From positions 1-64,000 of the forward strand of contig JAXCGZ010005754.1 of the NCBI GenBank assembly GCA_037179515.1: a stretch of 64,000 bases of DNA, in the 5' to 3' direction. The stretch comes from Halocaridina rubra (lineage: Eukaryota; Arthropoda; Malacostraca; Decapoda; Atyidae). The notes beneath the pieces are model-generated. The model was not told the DNA's origin and ran no database searches. It saw only the letters and a list, made by a program, of their open reading frames with translations. Below, in pieces: positions 34,116 through 47,819 of the stretch. How positions within the stretch are numbered: position 1 is the stretch's first letter; each line of letters begins with the position of its first letter. Position numbers and translations under genes: made by a program.

Positions 34116-35643
34116 TGAAACTATCAATCATTCATATCCACAATTGCATAATAAGAACACTGCAATTCAATCTAATCATTTTGGATTTGAACCCATCTCT
34201 TTAACTGTTCCCAAGACTCCTCTTGATTTTCGTACTTTTACAACTAGAACACATATGAATGTTAATATTTTTTCTTTAATATGACAAATAAACATCATGC
34301 GTAACATTTTACTACTTTTGCCTAAATCTACAGTGGTATAATGCCAATTGCCTTAACTCATTGTGATACTTAAATTAATTTCATATTTGTGGGTTTAATT
34401 TTTTATGTAGCTTAAATTATTTGTTGTATTGTTAATGGACTTTGTAATATGTTGAATATTATACAATAATTCTCATTTAACTTTTGATATAAGATTTTGG
34501 TATATTTCCATTTGTAAATTAGGGCTCGCTCCGTCCATCAAAATTTTATCCGTCCATAAAAAATTAACAGTTGGCAACTGGGCTTCATTACACTTTGTTT
34601 GCCTCACCCCATCCAACAGCTACTGTGTGACAATAAAAAAAAGTATGAGATTATCAGCACTTTGTGGCCCTATCCACTGTAGGGGGCTTTTACAACAGGG
34701 AATGCATATATGTACCCCACTGTCATGTCTATACCAGTTAATAATATTAATAATAATAATAATAATCTTGTTTTAAGTGTCACTGTTTGTCCATATTTTT
34801 GGGGTGTTGCAAACAATAAGGAGATAGGAATTTAAGCCTGGATGATCTTCCTAGGACCCTGCTGTGGGCTTGATTGCCGGTCTTTGTCCTCCCTAATCAA
34901 GTTTTCATACACCACCATGGCCCCCTTTGATATACCAATAGCTGAATGAAATTTGTAGTTTCATAAAATTCAAGAGTATTTATACTAGAGTAAGTCCACT
35001 TTTGGTGAAGATCCAGTAAAGAAAATTGGAAAATATTAGTTGTTGTGCTTTCCTTTTCGTGTTTATTCAATAATTTTGTTTATTGTGTAGATTATTTTTA
35101 GTTTTAGTATTTAAATCTTCTTTTCAAGATAAGTAAAGACTATTATTTTAATTGGGAAGGTATTATTTATGCCATATGGTACTTTATATGACATACGAGT
35201 TTGAATGGGAAGTCTTTAAATTTTGTAGTTCAGCACATAAACAGATGTTATGATGAGCTCGAACTTCAAATCTGAAATTAGATACCTTAACTTGCTCTAT
35301 TAGTATACGTGGTATTTGAGTTTGTTACTATATACTAGCCAGATATGGTAAATAAAGATGCCATATATTTGAGAATGTGCGTAGAGTTGACTTTGAATCA
35401 CAGCATGTCAGATCCTTCCATCAGAGCTACATGCTCCAAGAGTTGTACATATTAGTGACCCGTTGCTTCATCAGTTAAGGGCCTGAGAGTGTTTTCATAA
35501 AACTAGCAAATTCCATTAAAGCCGTATCATATGCATGTTATTGTACTTACATAAATGTCATTGTCACATTAAAGTTGTAGTTCACCATATCATCTATAAA
35601 CAAGTTTGTGAGGGTTCAAGTGTGTCGTTACATCAAGTTGATA
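34116..35643. other. Intergenic, no gene recognised
   Basis: AT-rich sequence with a short AAT run (34740-34765) and a degenerate S4 relative at 34845-34925. No credible exon. Confidence 0.6.
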
Positions 35644-35875
35644 ACAGTTGTCCCTCATCTTACACAGTTTTAAATAGTGAGGTTTTCAGTTTATGTGATT
35701 GGAAAATATATAAAAAAAAATTTCATAATAGTGTTCAAGTACAATATAGTAATATAGCCATAATTCAATGTATGCAGGAGGTTGGTAATAGATTTTATGC
35801 TAAATGTAAAGACATTTATATGTTTTGACTACAGGTGTTTGAACTGATTAACAACGTTAGATGAGGGACAACTGT
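35644..35875. mobile_element. MITE family M2
   Basis: Perfect 17-bp terminal inverted repeats: ACAGTTGTCCCTCATCT (35644-35660) and its reverse complement at 35859-35875. The 232-bp element is AT-rich and non-coding. A degenerate second copy is at 48080-48195. The target duplication is unclear. Confidence 0.8.
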
Positions 35876-36537
35876 GATGTTGTTTTTACGGGTAGCTTTA
35901 AGTAGGATTTGGGATTTTATTTTTATGATCACTCGTTCTTGAAAATAGTTGTAGTGTTTATCAAGGATGGTACCCAGCAACAGTTGCTTTCTGTATGTTA
36001 AAACAGTGCTAAGTAAGGTGGCATAAGGTTCCGTATTGGACCTATGATCGTGGTTACTTCAGAGCCTTATGTAATATACCCTATGCCTATAAAGCTGATT
36101 TTGACATTCCTTTGGCACAAGATCAATAGAATTACTGGTTGTTGTTGTTGCATTGATAATTCATGATGTACTAATTATAAATACTGTTATTTTTTATTTG
36201 TAGGGCTATTTCCGTTGCTTATATTCATGAGATATTTATGTTGTAATTTTGTTAGGATACTTTTTCAAAAATGTTTTGGTCAGACATGATGCATATTTCC
36301 TCCCCCAAAACAGTGTGCTGCATAATTGTTTCTTGGTTGTTAGCTTCACAGAGTATATGCCTAAAATTTGCCAAAATGTATCTCCTAGGCATATTTTTTT
36401 TTTGAGAAAGAGTGAAAAGAGCAGTGAAATGTTAACAATATAAAACATATTTTGCTCCTGGCCACATATAATCAGTGTGCCATGGTAATACCAACTGCAC
36501 CACCATAGGTACCAGAGAGGAAAGAAACCTCTCATAT

Positions 36538-36682
36538 AAGTGCTAAGTTAGTGAATGAACACATTCTACTGAATTCCTTTGTTCATTTTACTCCTTCTTT
36601 TCAACTTCATATGTGGGTTGGAAGGAAACAGTAAAATGAACTTAGGCATTCAGTAGAATGGATTAATTCCCTAGCTTAGCAG
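36538..36682. mobile_element. Foldback element M3
   Basis: CATTCTACTGAATTCCTTTG then GTTCATTTTACT on the left pairs with AGTAAAATGAAC and CATTCAGTAGAATG on the right; the hairpin spans ~145 bp. Between 35876 and 36537 nothing else is recognised. Confidence 0.7.
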
Positions 36683-36715
36683 TTAGATGAGAGGTTGTTT
36701 CTTCTTAGACCTTTG

Positions 36716-36785
36716 GTGGTGTAGTTGTTAATGCCTTAGCACACTAATTGTGTGTCACAGGTTCGAGTTCCAGCCAGCGGCAATA
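36716..36785 (+). mobile_element. tRNA-like SINE head with intact box A and box B
   Basis: GGTGTAGTTGTTAATGCC (box A) and GGTTCGAGTTCC (box B) are spaced as in a tRNA gene. The T stem does not pair well, so a SINE or tRNA pseudogene is more likely than a working tRNA. Confidence 0.5.
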
Positions 36786-39107
<2,322 letters not shown>

Positions 39108-39110
39108 GCA

Positions 39111-39269
39111 GGAAAAAGCCCATTAAAGAAAACAACAAAGATATATTTAAAGTACTTATCTGGCCACCTTCTCAAAGTCATTGTACTTTGAGACGGTGGC
39201 CAGGTAAGGTCACGAAATTAATAAGTACATCATATAAAGTTTCGTTCTTTTCTTTAATGGGCTTTTTCC
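39111..39269. mobile_element. MITE/foldback M4
   Basis: Perfect 22-bp terminal repeats (GGAAAAAGCCCATTAAAGAA at the left, inverted at 39248-39269) and a second inner inverted pair around the centre (TCTGGCCACCTTCTCAAAGT / ACTTTGAGACGGTGGCCA). The inner motif recurs at 45293-45315. It lies between two AT microsatellites. Confidence 0.8.
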
Positions 39270-39302
39270 TTCCATCTTAGACTGTATGTTAACAGTCCAG
39301 TG

Positions 39303-39309
<7 letters not shown>

Positions 39310-39388
<79 letters not shown>
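39310..39388. repeat. (AT)n microsatellite
   Basis: About 39 units; it cuts off the 3' part of the LINE family B copy that follows. Confidence 0.97.
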
Positions 39389-39390
<2 letters not shown>

Positions 39391-41462
39391 CACTGAAGTA
39401 GTAGCGATAGAAAAGCGAAAGGGAAGATACCTTACGGCGAAGAGAGAGAGAATCCACATTAGAAGTAAGAGAAGGATCATTAATGAGTGTGACTGCCTTA
39501 GATTCAACCCTATCAAGAAGATTAGTAAAGGAAGAAGCACCCCAGGTGTGTGAGCAGTATTCTAAGTAGGGGCGGATAGGACCTTTGTAAATTTTAAGTA
39601 ACTGCAATGAGGAAAAGTAATAACGAAAATGAAACAAAACCCCCAATATTTTGGATGAAGATTTAGAAATTTGGATTATGTGATTCCTCCAAGAGAAGTT
39701 AGAGGCTATATGGATTCCTAATATATTGATAGAGTTAAGAGGGTAAATTTAATTAGTTTCGAAGACAATAGGGTTATCAGGAGAAGAAGATAAAGAGATA
39801 GCCAGAAACTGTGTCTTGGAGGCATTGAATTTAACTAAATTCTGAGTGCAAATCGGAGTTAAGAGTAGAAGAAAGAGTGATACGAGATTGATTACGAGTA
39901 ACAGATGAAGGTTGTGAAGAAAAGGCAGAGGAAACGTGAAGGGTAGAATCGGCAAAAGCATGAAGAAGAGAGGAAGATGGGGATTGTAGCAGATCATTAA
40001 TGAAGAGAAGGAAGAGAGTAGGTGAAAGAACAGAGCCCTGTGGAACACCACTGGAAACAGAGAAAGGGTTAGATGTCGTGCCATCAACAACTACAGATAT
40101 AGAACGGTCAGTTAGAAAACTGGAAATCAGAGAACAGAAAGAAGGGGTAAAGCCATAGGCAGGGAGTTTGGCCAACAGACCCTTATGCCAGACTCTGTCA
40201 AAAGCCTTAGAGATATCAAAGGCGACGACAAAGGATTCCCCATAGTTCTTCAGAGAAGATGACCATACATGAGTAAGATAGGACAGGAGATCACCCGTGG
40301 ATCTTGCCTTGCGGAAGCCGTACTGGTGATCGGAGATAAGTGAGTTAGATTCAAGGCATTTCAAGATGTGAGCATTGAGCAAAGTTTCGAAAACTTTAGC
40401 AATAGGTCGGTAGTTAGAAGGAATAGAGCCGTCACCCTTCTTAAGAACAGGTTGAACTAGAGCGTGCTTCCAAGATGAAGGACAGATACTGGTTGACAGA
40501 ATGAGGCGAAAAAGATGGCAAAGCACAGGAGCCAGTTCATCTGCAAACTCCTTAAGGAACCTTGCAGGGATACCATCGGGACCAGATGCCTTGTTTGTCT
40601 TTAGTGAGCGAAGAACCTTATGAACTTTGCGTGAAGAAAGGATAAGGGAGGGCATAGGGTTAGAGAGGGGAAAAGACTGAGGAACAGGTGAGCTGGAATC
40701 GTTGATGGAAGAGTTGGCAGAAAAATGAGAGCCAAAGAGAGTGGCTATGTCAGTGGGAGAGCAAGCTATAGAACCATCAGAACGAATGAGAGGGGGAAAG
40801 CTTGAGTTACAGAAGTTTTTGGCTAAGGACCAGAAGCATTTGTCAGTGGGAGAGGAGTTGAGGTCATCAACTTTCCTTCTTATAAAGGAAGCCTTAGACC
40901 TTCGAATCTGAGCTGTACAGCGATTCCTAGCTATAATAAAAGCAGAGCGAGTTAAATCGGAAGGAGAGGCTTGGTAAGATCGGTGAGCCTGATTCCTAGC
41001 CTGGATAGCCATGGAGCAGGCACGGTCAAACCAAGGTTTAGGCGGAGAGAAAGTTTTGGTAGAAGAGGGGAAGTACGCCTCCATTCCCGCGGTTATGATC
41101 TCGGAAACTTTTACAGCTACCCGATCAGGGTTGCGGGACCAAAAGCAGTAGTCATCCCATGGGAAGTCAAAGAGAAAGTTACGCAAATTTTCATATTGGG
41201 TTCGCTCGAAGTGCCAAAGGCGGCGTTGAGTAGGAGGGATTGGTGGTGGGGGGAGCGAAAATGGAAAAGACGGAGATCATGGAGTGGTCAGATTTACCAA
41301 GAGGGGAATGCACAGAATTAGAGAAGTTTGAAGGGTTAGAAGTAAAAAATAGGTCAAGAGTGTTCGCAGCATGTTCGTGGCGATCAGGACGCGAGTAGGA
41401 TGTTTGATAATTTGCTCCAGATCGTGAGTAACAGAGGATGGGTTCTCAAAAGGCCCGTGTAC
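39389..41462 (-). pseudogene. LINE family B (jockey-like non-LTR retrotransposon), truncated and decayed
   Basis: Minus strand, 5' end in the endonuclease C-terminus (LEQIIKHPTRV, LDLFFTS, LGKSDHS near 41460-41290, across frame breaks). The long frame 39831-41186 has RT motifs KASGPDGIPARFLKE, LKKGDGSIPSNYRPI, VAFDISKAFDRVWHKGLL and SGVPQGSVLSPTLF. The catalytic box reads FADS where FADD is expected (~39945), and NYRPIA runs straight into KVFETLLN with the usual LTS-type residues lacking. The C-terminal part (IYKGPIRPYLEYCSHTWGAS) is in another frame at 39254-39646 and is cut by the AT tract. Relatives: 57720 (+), 63650 (-), 33560 (+). Confidence 0.88.
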
Positions 41463-41952
41463 TATAAATTACATGCAATTTAAATAGTCTATTTCCATAA
41501 GGAATAATGTTAATATACATAGATACGTTCCACAAGAGTGTATAAATACACTATAACAAACAAACAAAAAGCTAAGTAACACACATTTTACAAGTACATA
41601 ACCAAGCTAAAATACCTATGTAAGCTAAAAATTAAAACGTACAGTATTAAAGATATACAGATAAAACAAAAAAGAAAAAAATTAACTATACGGTGGACAC
41701 CAGGTGTGTGGTGGTGATGATCAGAGTATTAAGCCATAACTACTTTCTGACTGGAATTTTCACCCTTATTGGAGTGACTTTTTCACATAAGTCCTTGTTA
41801 TATTTGTACAACAATGATTTATGACTATTCATTTATTTATTTATCACTATATACGGTGGACACCAGGTGTGTGGTGGCAGTGATCACAGTGCCAAGCCAT
41901 AGCGACTTTTTGACTAGGATTTTCACCCTAACTGGAGTGACTAAGCCCTTGT

Positions 41953-44803
41953 TTAGAAAAAAGTGAGGAGCTCGAAGATTTATGGATCACTGTGCAGTAT
42001 CAGAAACTTCCATCTTTCATTGTAGGGTGTGTTTACCTTCACCTTAAAGCACCTACCAGTTCATTTAATCATCTGCTAGAAACATTCAGAAATATCTGTG
42101 TGCGTCATAAACCCATATACATACTTGGTGATTTTAATGATGACTTGCTCTCAGCAGATAAAATGAAAAGGGTGATCAACACTGTGAAGTTAACACAAAT
42201 AGTGACAAAACCGACCCGCATAACCCCTAATTCTAGGACTCTTATAGATCTGATAATAACAAATAAAGTGGAAAGTATACCCTACTGGGACGTAGTTCCC
42301 TGCCCAATTGCAGACCACGAGCTGAACATTGCTATGCTAAACATAAACAAGCCCAAAAGGAAGCCTCTCCTCAAGACATTCCGGTGTCTAAAAAATTACT
42401 CCCCTGATATCTTTTGTGAAACATTAATCAACAACACAAATGCACTTAATAGAATTAAATACACAGATAACGTCGATTTGCAGGTTGAGATTTTAAAAGT
42501 CTTCCTTGAATGCTTAGATAGTTGTGCACCCATTGTAACAAGAAAAATAACCCGCCCTTCAGCCCCCTGGCTAACTAATGACATCAAAGAGGCAATGCAA
42601 ATCAGAAATCAAATACAAAAAGAGCTAAAAATGAATAGATATGATATGACTCTCCGAGAACGTTATAAAACAGAAAAGAAACGTGTCAGATCTCTCATCA
42701 GTGTAAGTAAAAAAGACTTTTACAAAAAACAATGACTAGACATGATACAGCAGCAACATGGAAAGTGATAAGAAGCATGATACCAAATGAAAAGAGTACC
42801 TCAGAAAGTTATGAAAATATTACGGAGTTGAAAGACAAAGCAGATAACTTTAATAACTATTTTGCTAACGTTGACAAATATACATATGAAAAAACTCAAG
42901 AAAACATCAACTCAGTGAATATGAGTAATTGCTTAAATGACAATTCTTCCAATGAAAACACAAGAGAGTACTTCAAGATAACTCCTATAGATTGTGCTAC
43001 CCTAATTCTTACCATAAAGAGCCTACGAAACTCTGGCTCTTATGGTTCAGATGGTATACCATTTCAGTTCATCAAAGATGCTCTACCCATGATTGCATCC
43101 TATATTCTAACTATTATGAACACTTCCATTGTTACTAAAAAGTTTCCTGACTCTTGGAAAATATCACATGTAATACCTCTGCATAAAAAGGGGGACAGAG
43201 AAGATGTGACAAACTATCGTCCCATTTCCCTGCTACCCATTTTCTCTAAAATATTAGAAAAAATTGTTGCATGCCAACTTATGTCATATTTAGAATCAAA
43301 TAGACTACTAACGATTAGCCAACATGGTTTCAGACCAAAACTCTCGACGGAAACTGCACTGCTTAAAGTTACGAATAGTATATATAATAATATAGATATG
43401 AAAAAAATATCTTTACTAATTTTATTAGACTTATCAAAAGCCTTCGACAGTGTAAACCATGAAATTCTTTTAAGTAAATGTATTAACTTAAATATTGATC
43501 CAAGCTGGTTTAGCGAGTATCTATCTAATCGTAAACAGTCCGTACGTCTTAACAACATTATCTCTGTGCCAAAGGATGTATCATTTGGTGTTCCACAGGG
43601 ATCAGTACTTGGTCCTATCCTCTTCTCCATTTACGTAAATGATCTATCTTCTTTCATTTCTGACTGTCTAGTCGTACAATATGCAAATGACACTCAACTA
43701 CTCCTTAGTGGTGATATTAATAACCTCCCAGAGCTAACTTTAAGAGCAGAAAACACTCTGTCAAAAATTAAAACCTATTTCCAAGAAATTGGGCTGTTAA
43801 TTAACGAAAGTAAAACACAGTGCATATTTATTGGTTCAAGGTTCCACATAGCACAAATTCCAGAAAACACAACAATTAATTTTTGCGACAATATTATCAC
43901 ACCTAGCAAAACAGTCAAAAACCTAGGAATTCACTTTGATAACCACATGTTGTTTGATTCCCACATCGATAAAGTATGCAAAAAGGTTACAGGAACATTA
44001 ATGTACTTATCACGTATAAAAGACAATTTTGAGACTACCACTCGAATAACTGTTGTTGAATCTCTAGCCCTAAGTCACATTAATTACTGCACAACTGTTT
44101 GGGGATCTACCACTAAGACTCAGATAAACAGAATACAGAAGCTTATTAATTTTGCAGCTCGAGTTGCCCTGGGAGGAATAAGAAAATATGACCACATCAC
44201 ACCAGCTCTCAATAAACTTGGGTGGCTGCGGGCAGAAAATAAGGTCGCTTATGCTATTTATGTTTTTGTATTCAAAATTTTGGACCATCATTATCCTAGC
44301 TGGCTATTTGATTTAAAAACAGTCAGGGATATAAGGGGAACCAACACAAGACAGAGCAGTGAGCTCTTTATTCACAGAACAAACACAGAAGCAGGTTCAA
44401 AGATGATCACTATCAAAGGGCCAACACTCTGGAATAATATTCCAGAGCATCTTAAAAATGCATCCTCCTTCACAGCTTTCAAAGGCAAACTATATAGTTT
44501 TCTTTTGGACAAATAGTTGCTGCTCATTAAGAACTAATTATTCTCATTGTAAGGAAACAAATATGGAAATGATGCCGATAATAACGATCCTGTATCTAGT
44601 GGCATACTTACTACTTTATTATTAACATTATTGTTAACATTTTTATTACAGCATTATTATTTTCTAAGAAAGCTACATTTAACTATATGTCTAACCCTCT
44701 TATTTATTAGTTTAATTACATGTCTACTTATAAGTTACTATTAATGTTGAATAACCATTGTACAAAATGGAAATAAATGTTTTGATTTTGATTTGATTTT
44801 GAT
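41953..44803 (+). mobile_element. L2-like non-LTR retrotransposon, 5'-truncated
   Basis: The 2.85-kb element starts inside the endonuclease and ends in TTTTGATTTTGATTTGATTT, the short-repeat tail typical of the L2/CR1 group. It splits a family U copy. There is one frameshift plus a catalytic-site change. Confidence 0.82.
41992..44516 (+). pseudogene. L2-like endonuclease-RT with frameshift and YAND catalytic box
   Basis: Part 1 (41992-42735): endonuclease end with IYILGDFNDDLL, TLIDLIITN and IADHELN, then a linker. The frame is lost at an A-rich run near 42725 (FYKKQ, stop). Part 2 (42732-44516) continues with RHDTAATWKVI, GSDGIPFQFIK, NYRPISLLPIFSKILEK, LLDLSKAFDSVNHEIL, FGVPQGSVLGPILFS and YANDTQLLL (43680-43706). 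Asn replaces the first Asp of YADD (codon AAT at 43686), which should abolish polymerisation. The C-terminal region (INYCTTVWGSTTKTQINRIQ) is intact to the stop at 44514. Confidence 0.9.
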
Positions 44804-44874
44804 GTACACACTGATTTATGACTCTCTCTCTGTTTCTCGGTATCTTTATATATTATTTATGTATTTAGTTATTT

Positions 44875-44876
<2 letters not shown>

Positions 44877-44968
<92 letters not shown>
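44877..44968. repeat. (AT)n-(GA)n microsatellite
   Basis: About 35 AT and 11 GA units in the middle of the family U foldback. Confidence 0.96.
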
Positions 44969-45062
44969 TCATAAATCATTGCTTTACTAGTACACGTACA
45001 ACAATGAGTTATGTGGAAAATCACTCTAATAAGGGTGAAATCTCATTTTGTAGTTGGGGTTC

Positions 45063-46735
45063 ATACTGGGTGAAGAGAGACAGAAGCATATGGCGGCATG
45101 GTGGGAAACTGCCTCAGAGGCAGTCGCTTGGTTACTAAACAACCATTTTTTTTTTTTCGCTTTTTCCCTCATGTGTTATTCGCGGAATTCTATTTTTTTT
45201 TTTACTATTATTTTTGCGACGTGTTATTCCAATTTCGCGTAGTTTAAGCTCACTTACATAGCGAGTTGACTACTTATTAATTTTGTGACCATATCTGGCC
45301 ACCTTCTCAAAGTACAATGACAAAGAGATACAGCTAACAAATAAGAACATATGAAAAGGAGAAAAGCCTGTTCCACAAGGGAATTGAGAAGGGATTAAGA
45401 GATACCAATCTTAATTACCAGCTGGGGTCAGTCGATAATCCCCATCCACTGGCCGCAAAGGGAAATAAAATCAATAATTGATTGTACCCTCAGTTTGCTT
45501 TTTACACGTGTTTAAAATACGCGAAATTGGAATAACGCCCCCAAAAAAATAATAGTAAAAAAATGCGAAATACACGAATAACTGCCATGCAAAAAATTAA
45601 AAAAAAAATTTCATTTTAGTAAATAATCGACCGCTTCAGAGGCATTTTTCCGCCATGCTACCATGTGCTTCAGTGTCTCTTTACCTGGCATACTGCATGG
45701 ATATATCACTTGATCTAACTGTGTTTGTGTTAATGCTTCTATTTCTGGTGCTTTTTATTTTACAGATTATATACTGTACTATCGTGGCCACGAAAAGACT
45801 GTGAAAGTGCTTCTACTCCCAAAAGAGCGAGAAAGGCAATAACTCTTGAAGTAAAACTTCAAGTGTTGGCCCGTTATGAGCGTGGTGAGAGTACGGCAGC
45901 TATAAAACTGTCGATGCAACACAGTTAATGTACGTTGCGCACTATCTGTGAAAATGAGAATAAATATAGAAAAGTGCAAAAGCTGGTGTTAGTTTAACTT
46001 TGCTTAAGTCTTCCTATTCTCGATCGGATATTATGGAGAGAATGGAGAAAATGCTATGTATGTGGATGAGCATTAAAAACAAACAGTAAACAAACTTGCC
46101 ATATATCGTCAGGGGAAAAAGCGTGCAAAGCACATCAGCCGATACGGAGGCGGCAAAACGTTTGCAGATAGAGGTTTGTTCTCCCGCATCCTCCTCCTCT
46201 TCTACCGCTTAATGCGGTGGTATATTACGGAGAAAATGCTAAGTACGTGGATGAACATTAAGAACAAACAGCAAACAAACTTGCCATATAATATCGTCAG
46301 GGGAAAAACGTGCGAGAGCGCATCAGCTGATACAGAGGCGGCAAAACATTTGCAGATAGAGGTTCGTTTTCCCGCATTCTCCTCCTCTTCTACCGCTTAA
46401 GTTACGTGCTTACCCCCACCATACACGTCCCAGTGTATGCCTGTTGCCCACCACATAATAGAGTATGTTAATCTGCTTGCTGTTCAGTAAATCTGAATAT
46501 CTTTTCAATAAAAATAGCTACAGGTCTTTCTGGTTAGTTATGTACTTGTAAAATATGACTTACTTATCTTATATCTTTGGCATAGCGTGTCTATGTAAGG
46601 TTGTGAAATGTATCTATGCCCATTATCATTGTTCTTGTGGAAAATGACTCTTCACATTACGCGATTTTTACATTACACGTCACTTCTGAGAACTTATCTT
46701 CGCGTTATTCCAAGAACTGGGTGTATTGTAAAGGA
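45063..46735 (+). mobile_element. Degenerate Tigger-like element with long inverted arms
   Basis: 45075-45240 (GGCGGCATGGTGGGAAACTG ... GTTATTCCAATTTCGCGTA) is mirrored at 45507-45690. From 45800 the plus strand reads STPKRARKAITLEVKLQVLA, RYERGESTAAIK, stop, then LRTICENENKYRKVQK. This is a pogo/CENP-B-type helix-turn-helix N-terminus. The rest of the transposase is not recognisable. The right end near 46690 (TTCGCGTTATTCCAAG) is an inverted relative of the arm. The distal block shares sequence with family U. Confidence 0.6.
46030..46400 (+). repeat. Tandem ~190-bp duplication inside the Tigger-like element
   Basis: The block GGAGAAAATGCTA ... CTCCTCCTCTTCTACCGCTT occurs at ~46035 and ~46220 with scattered differences. 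Confidence 0.8.
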
Positions 46736-46789
46736 AACAAAATAATAGATAAAAATAATAAAATATAGGAAGCTCTATTTACAGAAAAT

Positions 46790-46793
<4 letters not shown>

Positions 46794-46874
<81 letters not shown>
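46794..46874. repeat. (AT)n microsatellite
   Basis: About 40 units. Confidence 0.97.
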
Positions 46875-46880
<6 letters not shown>

Positions 46881-46934
46881 TTTAAGAACCAATTGGGATA
46901 ATCTTTGTTAAATTTAAAAGTTAAAATTTGCTGG

Positions 46935-47117
46935 GTTTTAGCCCTCCTATCAGGGGTGTTGCCCCTGTTCTAGCAGGCATTAGCCAATGCAAGCCCCAGC
47001 CCCTTACTGTGGTGTCCAGCAACAGCAATAACCTCCCCAGTAAACCGCTAAACTCTTGCCTGGACAAGGCTCGACCTGTTGACCTTACGAATGCGAAGCC
47101 AGCAGATTACCACTGTA
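46935..47117 (-). mobile_element. tRNA-derived SINE family S5, copy 1
   Basis: Minus strand: GTACAGTGGTAATCTGC head (box A-like) and a box B-like GGTCGAGCC region, then a G/C-rich body (GGGGCTGGGGCTTGCATT). Same structure as 47480-47672. Confidence 0.6.
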
Positions 47118-47146
47118 CTGTTGTTTTGAATAATAATAATATCCTA

Positions 47147-47810
47147 GTTATTCCCTATTTCCAGGGATGTCAAAGCTTAGTTAAGATTTTGAGTATATTA
47201 AATGTTCGCATAGTTTTCAAATATGAAAATACTCTTTGCAATATGCTGATTAAAAATAGTCCTGTTTCCACTTCTAATATTATATATAAGATTCCATGTA
47301 AGATTGTGATAACTATTATGTTGGTCAGAATAGTAAATCCTTTGAATTTTATGTCAATCAACATAAGTATAATGTTCGAAATTGTCAGTCTTCCAGTGTT
47401 TTGTTCAAGCATTATGCTGATTGCAATCACCATACTGACTGGAACAATGCTTCTATTTTAGTAAAAAGTAATACTTATAATAATAATAATAAACCTTTAT
47501 TTCCATTACAACACAATGGGTATTCGTCAGCCGGGGCATGCCCCAACCCCCCACTGTGGTGCCCAACCACAGCAGTACCTGCCAGTAAACAGCTTAAATT
47601 CTCGGTCTTGGACGGGAACCGATTATTTCGACCTCGTGAATGCGAAGTCAGCTTGTTACCACTGTACTAGGATATTATTACTAGAAACATCTTGGAATCT
47701 GGAAAAATTAACTTGACTGAGCACCGAACTATTAACTTGAGTCATGGTTTATTTGTAATTGATCCCATATTATCAAGTATGCTTCATTCAAGTTTGAAAA
47801 AAGTAATACA
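47147..47810 (+). pseudogene. Penelope-like element C-terminus (GIY-YIG endonuclease), split by a SINE
   Basis: Plus strand reads PYFQGCQSLVKILSILNVRI, FKYENTLCNMLIKNSP, IIYKIPCK, then after a frame change DCDNYYVGQ-SKSFEF, NQHKYNVRNCQ and LFKHYADCNHHTDWNNASIL. The YKIPC-DC--YYVGQ block is the GIY-YIG core of Penelope-like retroelements. SINE S5 copy 2 (47480-47672) interrupts it. The C-terminus resumes as RNILESGKINLTEHRTINLS and GLFVIDPILSS (47683-47790). The RT part is missing. Confidence 0.8.
47480..47672 (-). mobile_element. tRNA-derived SINE family S5, copy 2 (inside the Penelope-like remnant)
   Basis: Minus strand begins GTACAGTGGTAACAAGCTGA (box A-like), has CGGTTCCCGTCC in the box B place, and ends in a TTATTATTATTA tail (plus-strand AAT repeat near 47480). 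Confidence 0.65.
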
Positions 47811-47819
47811 CATGGCACC

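Larger units (their letters stand above)
41465..45060. mobile_element. DNA transposon family U, copy split by an L2-like LINE
   Basis: 41465-41846 matches 23274-23830 in reverse. A second partial arm 41847-41952 (GGACACCAGGTGTGTGG...) is interrupted by the LINE and resumes at 44804 (TACACACTGATTTATGACTC). After (AT)n(GA)n an inverted arm follows (44969-45060, GTCATAAATCATTGC). The arrangement suggests a foldback built around the microsatellite. Confidence 0.55.

Noticed and set aside
36716..36785. Genuine tRNA gene
   Set aside because: Box A and B are present but T-stem pairing fails and no clean acceptor stem is visible.
40971..41321. 116-residue plus-strand ORF
   Set aside because: Antisense shadow of the LINE family B frame on the minus strand.
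46928..47461. 177-residue ORF as a host membrane protein (hydrophobic C-terminus)
   Set aside because: It joins a SINE to a wrong frame of the Penelope-like remnant; the correct frame gives GIY-YIG motifs.
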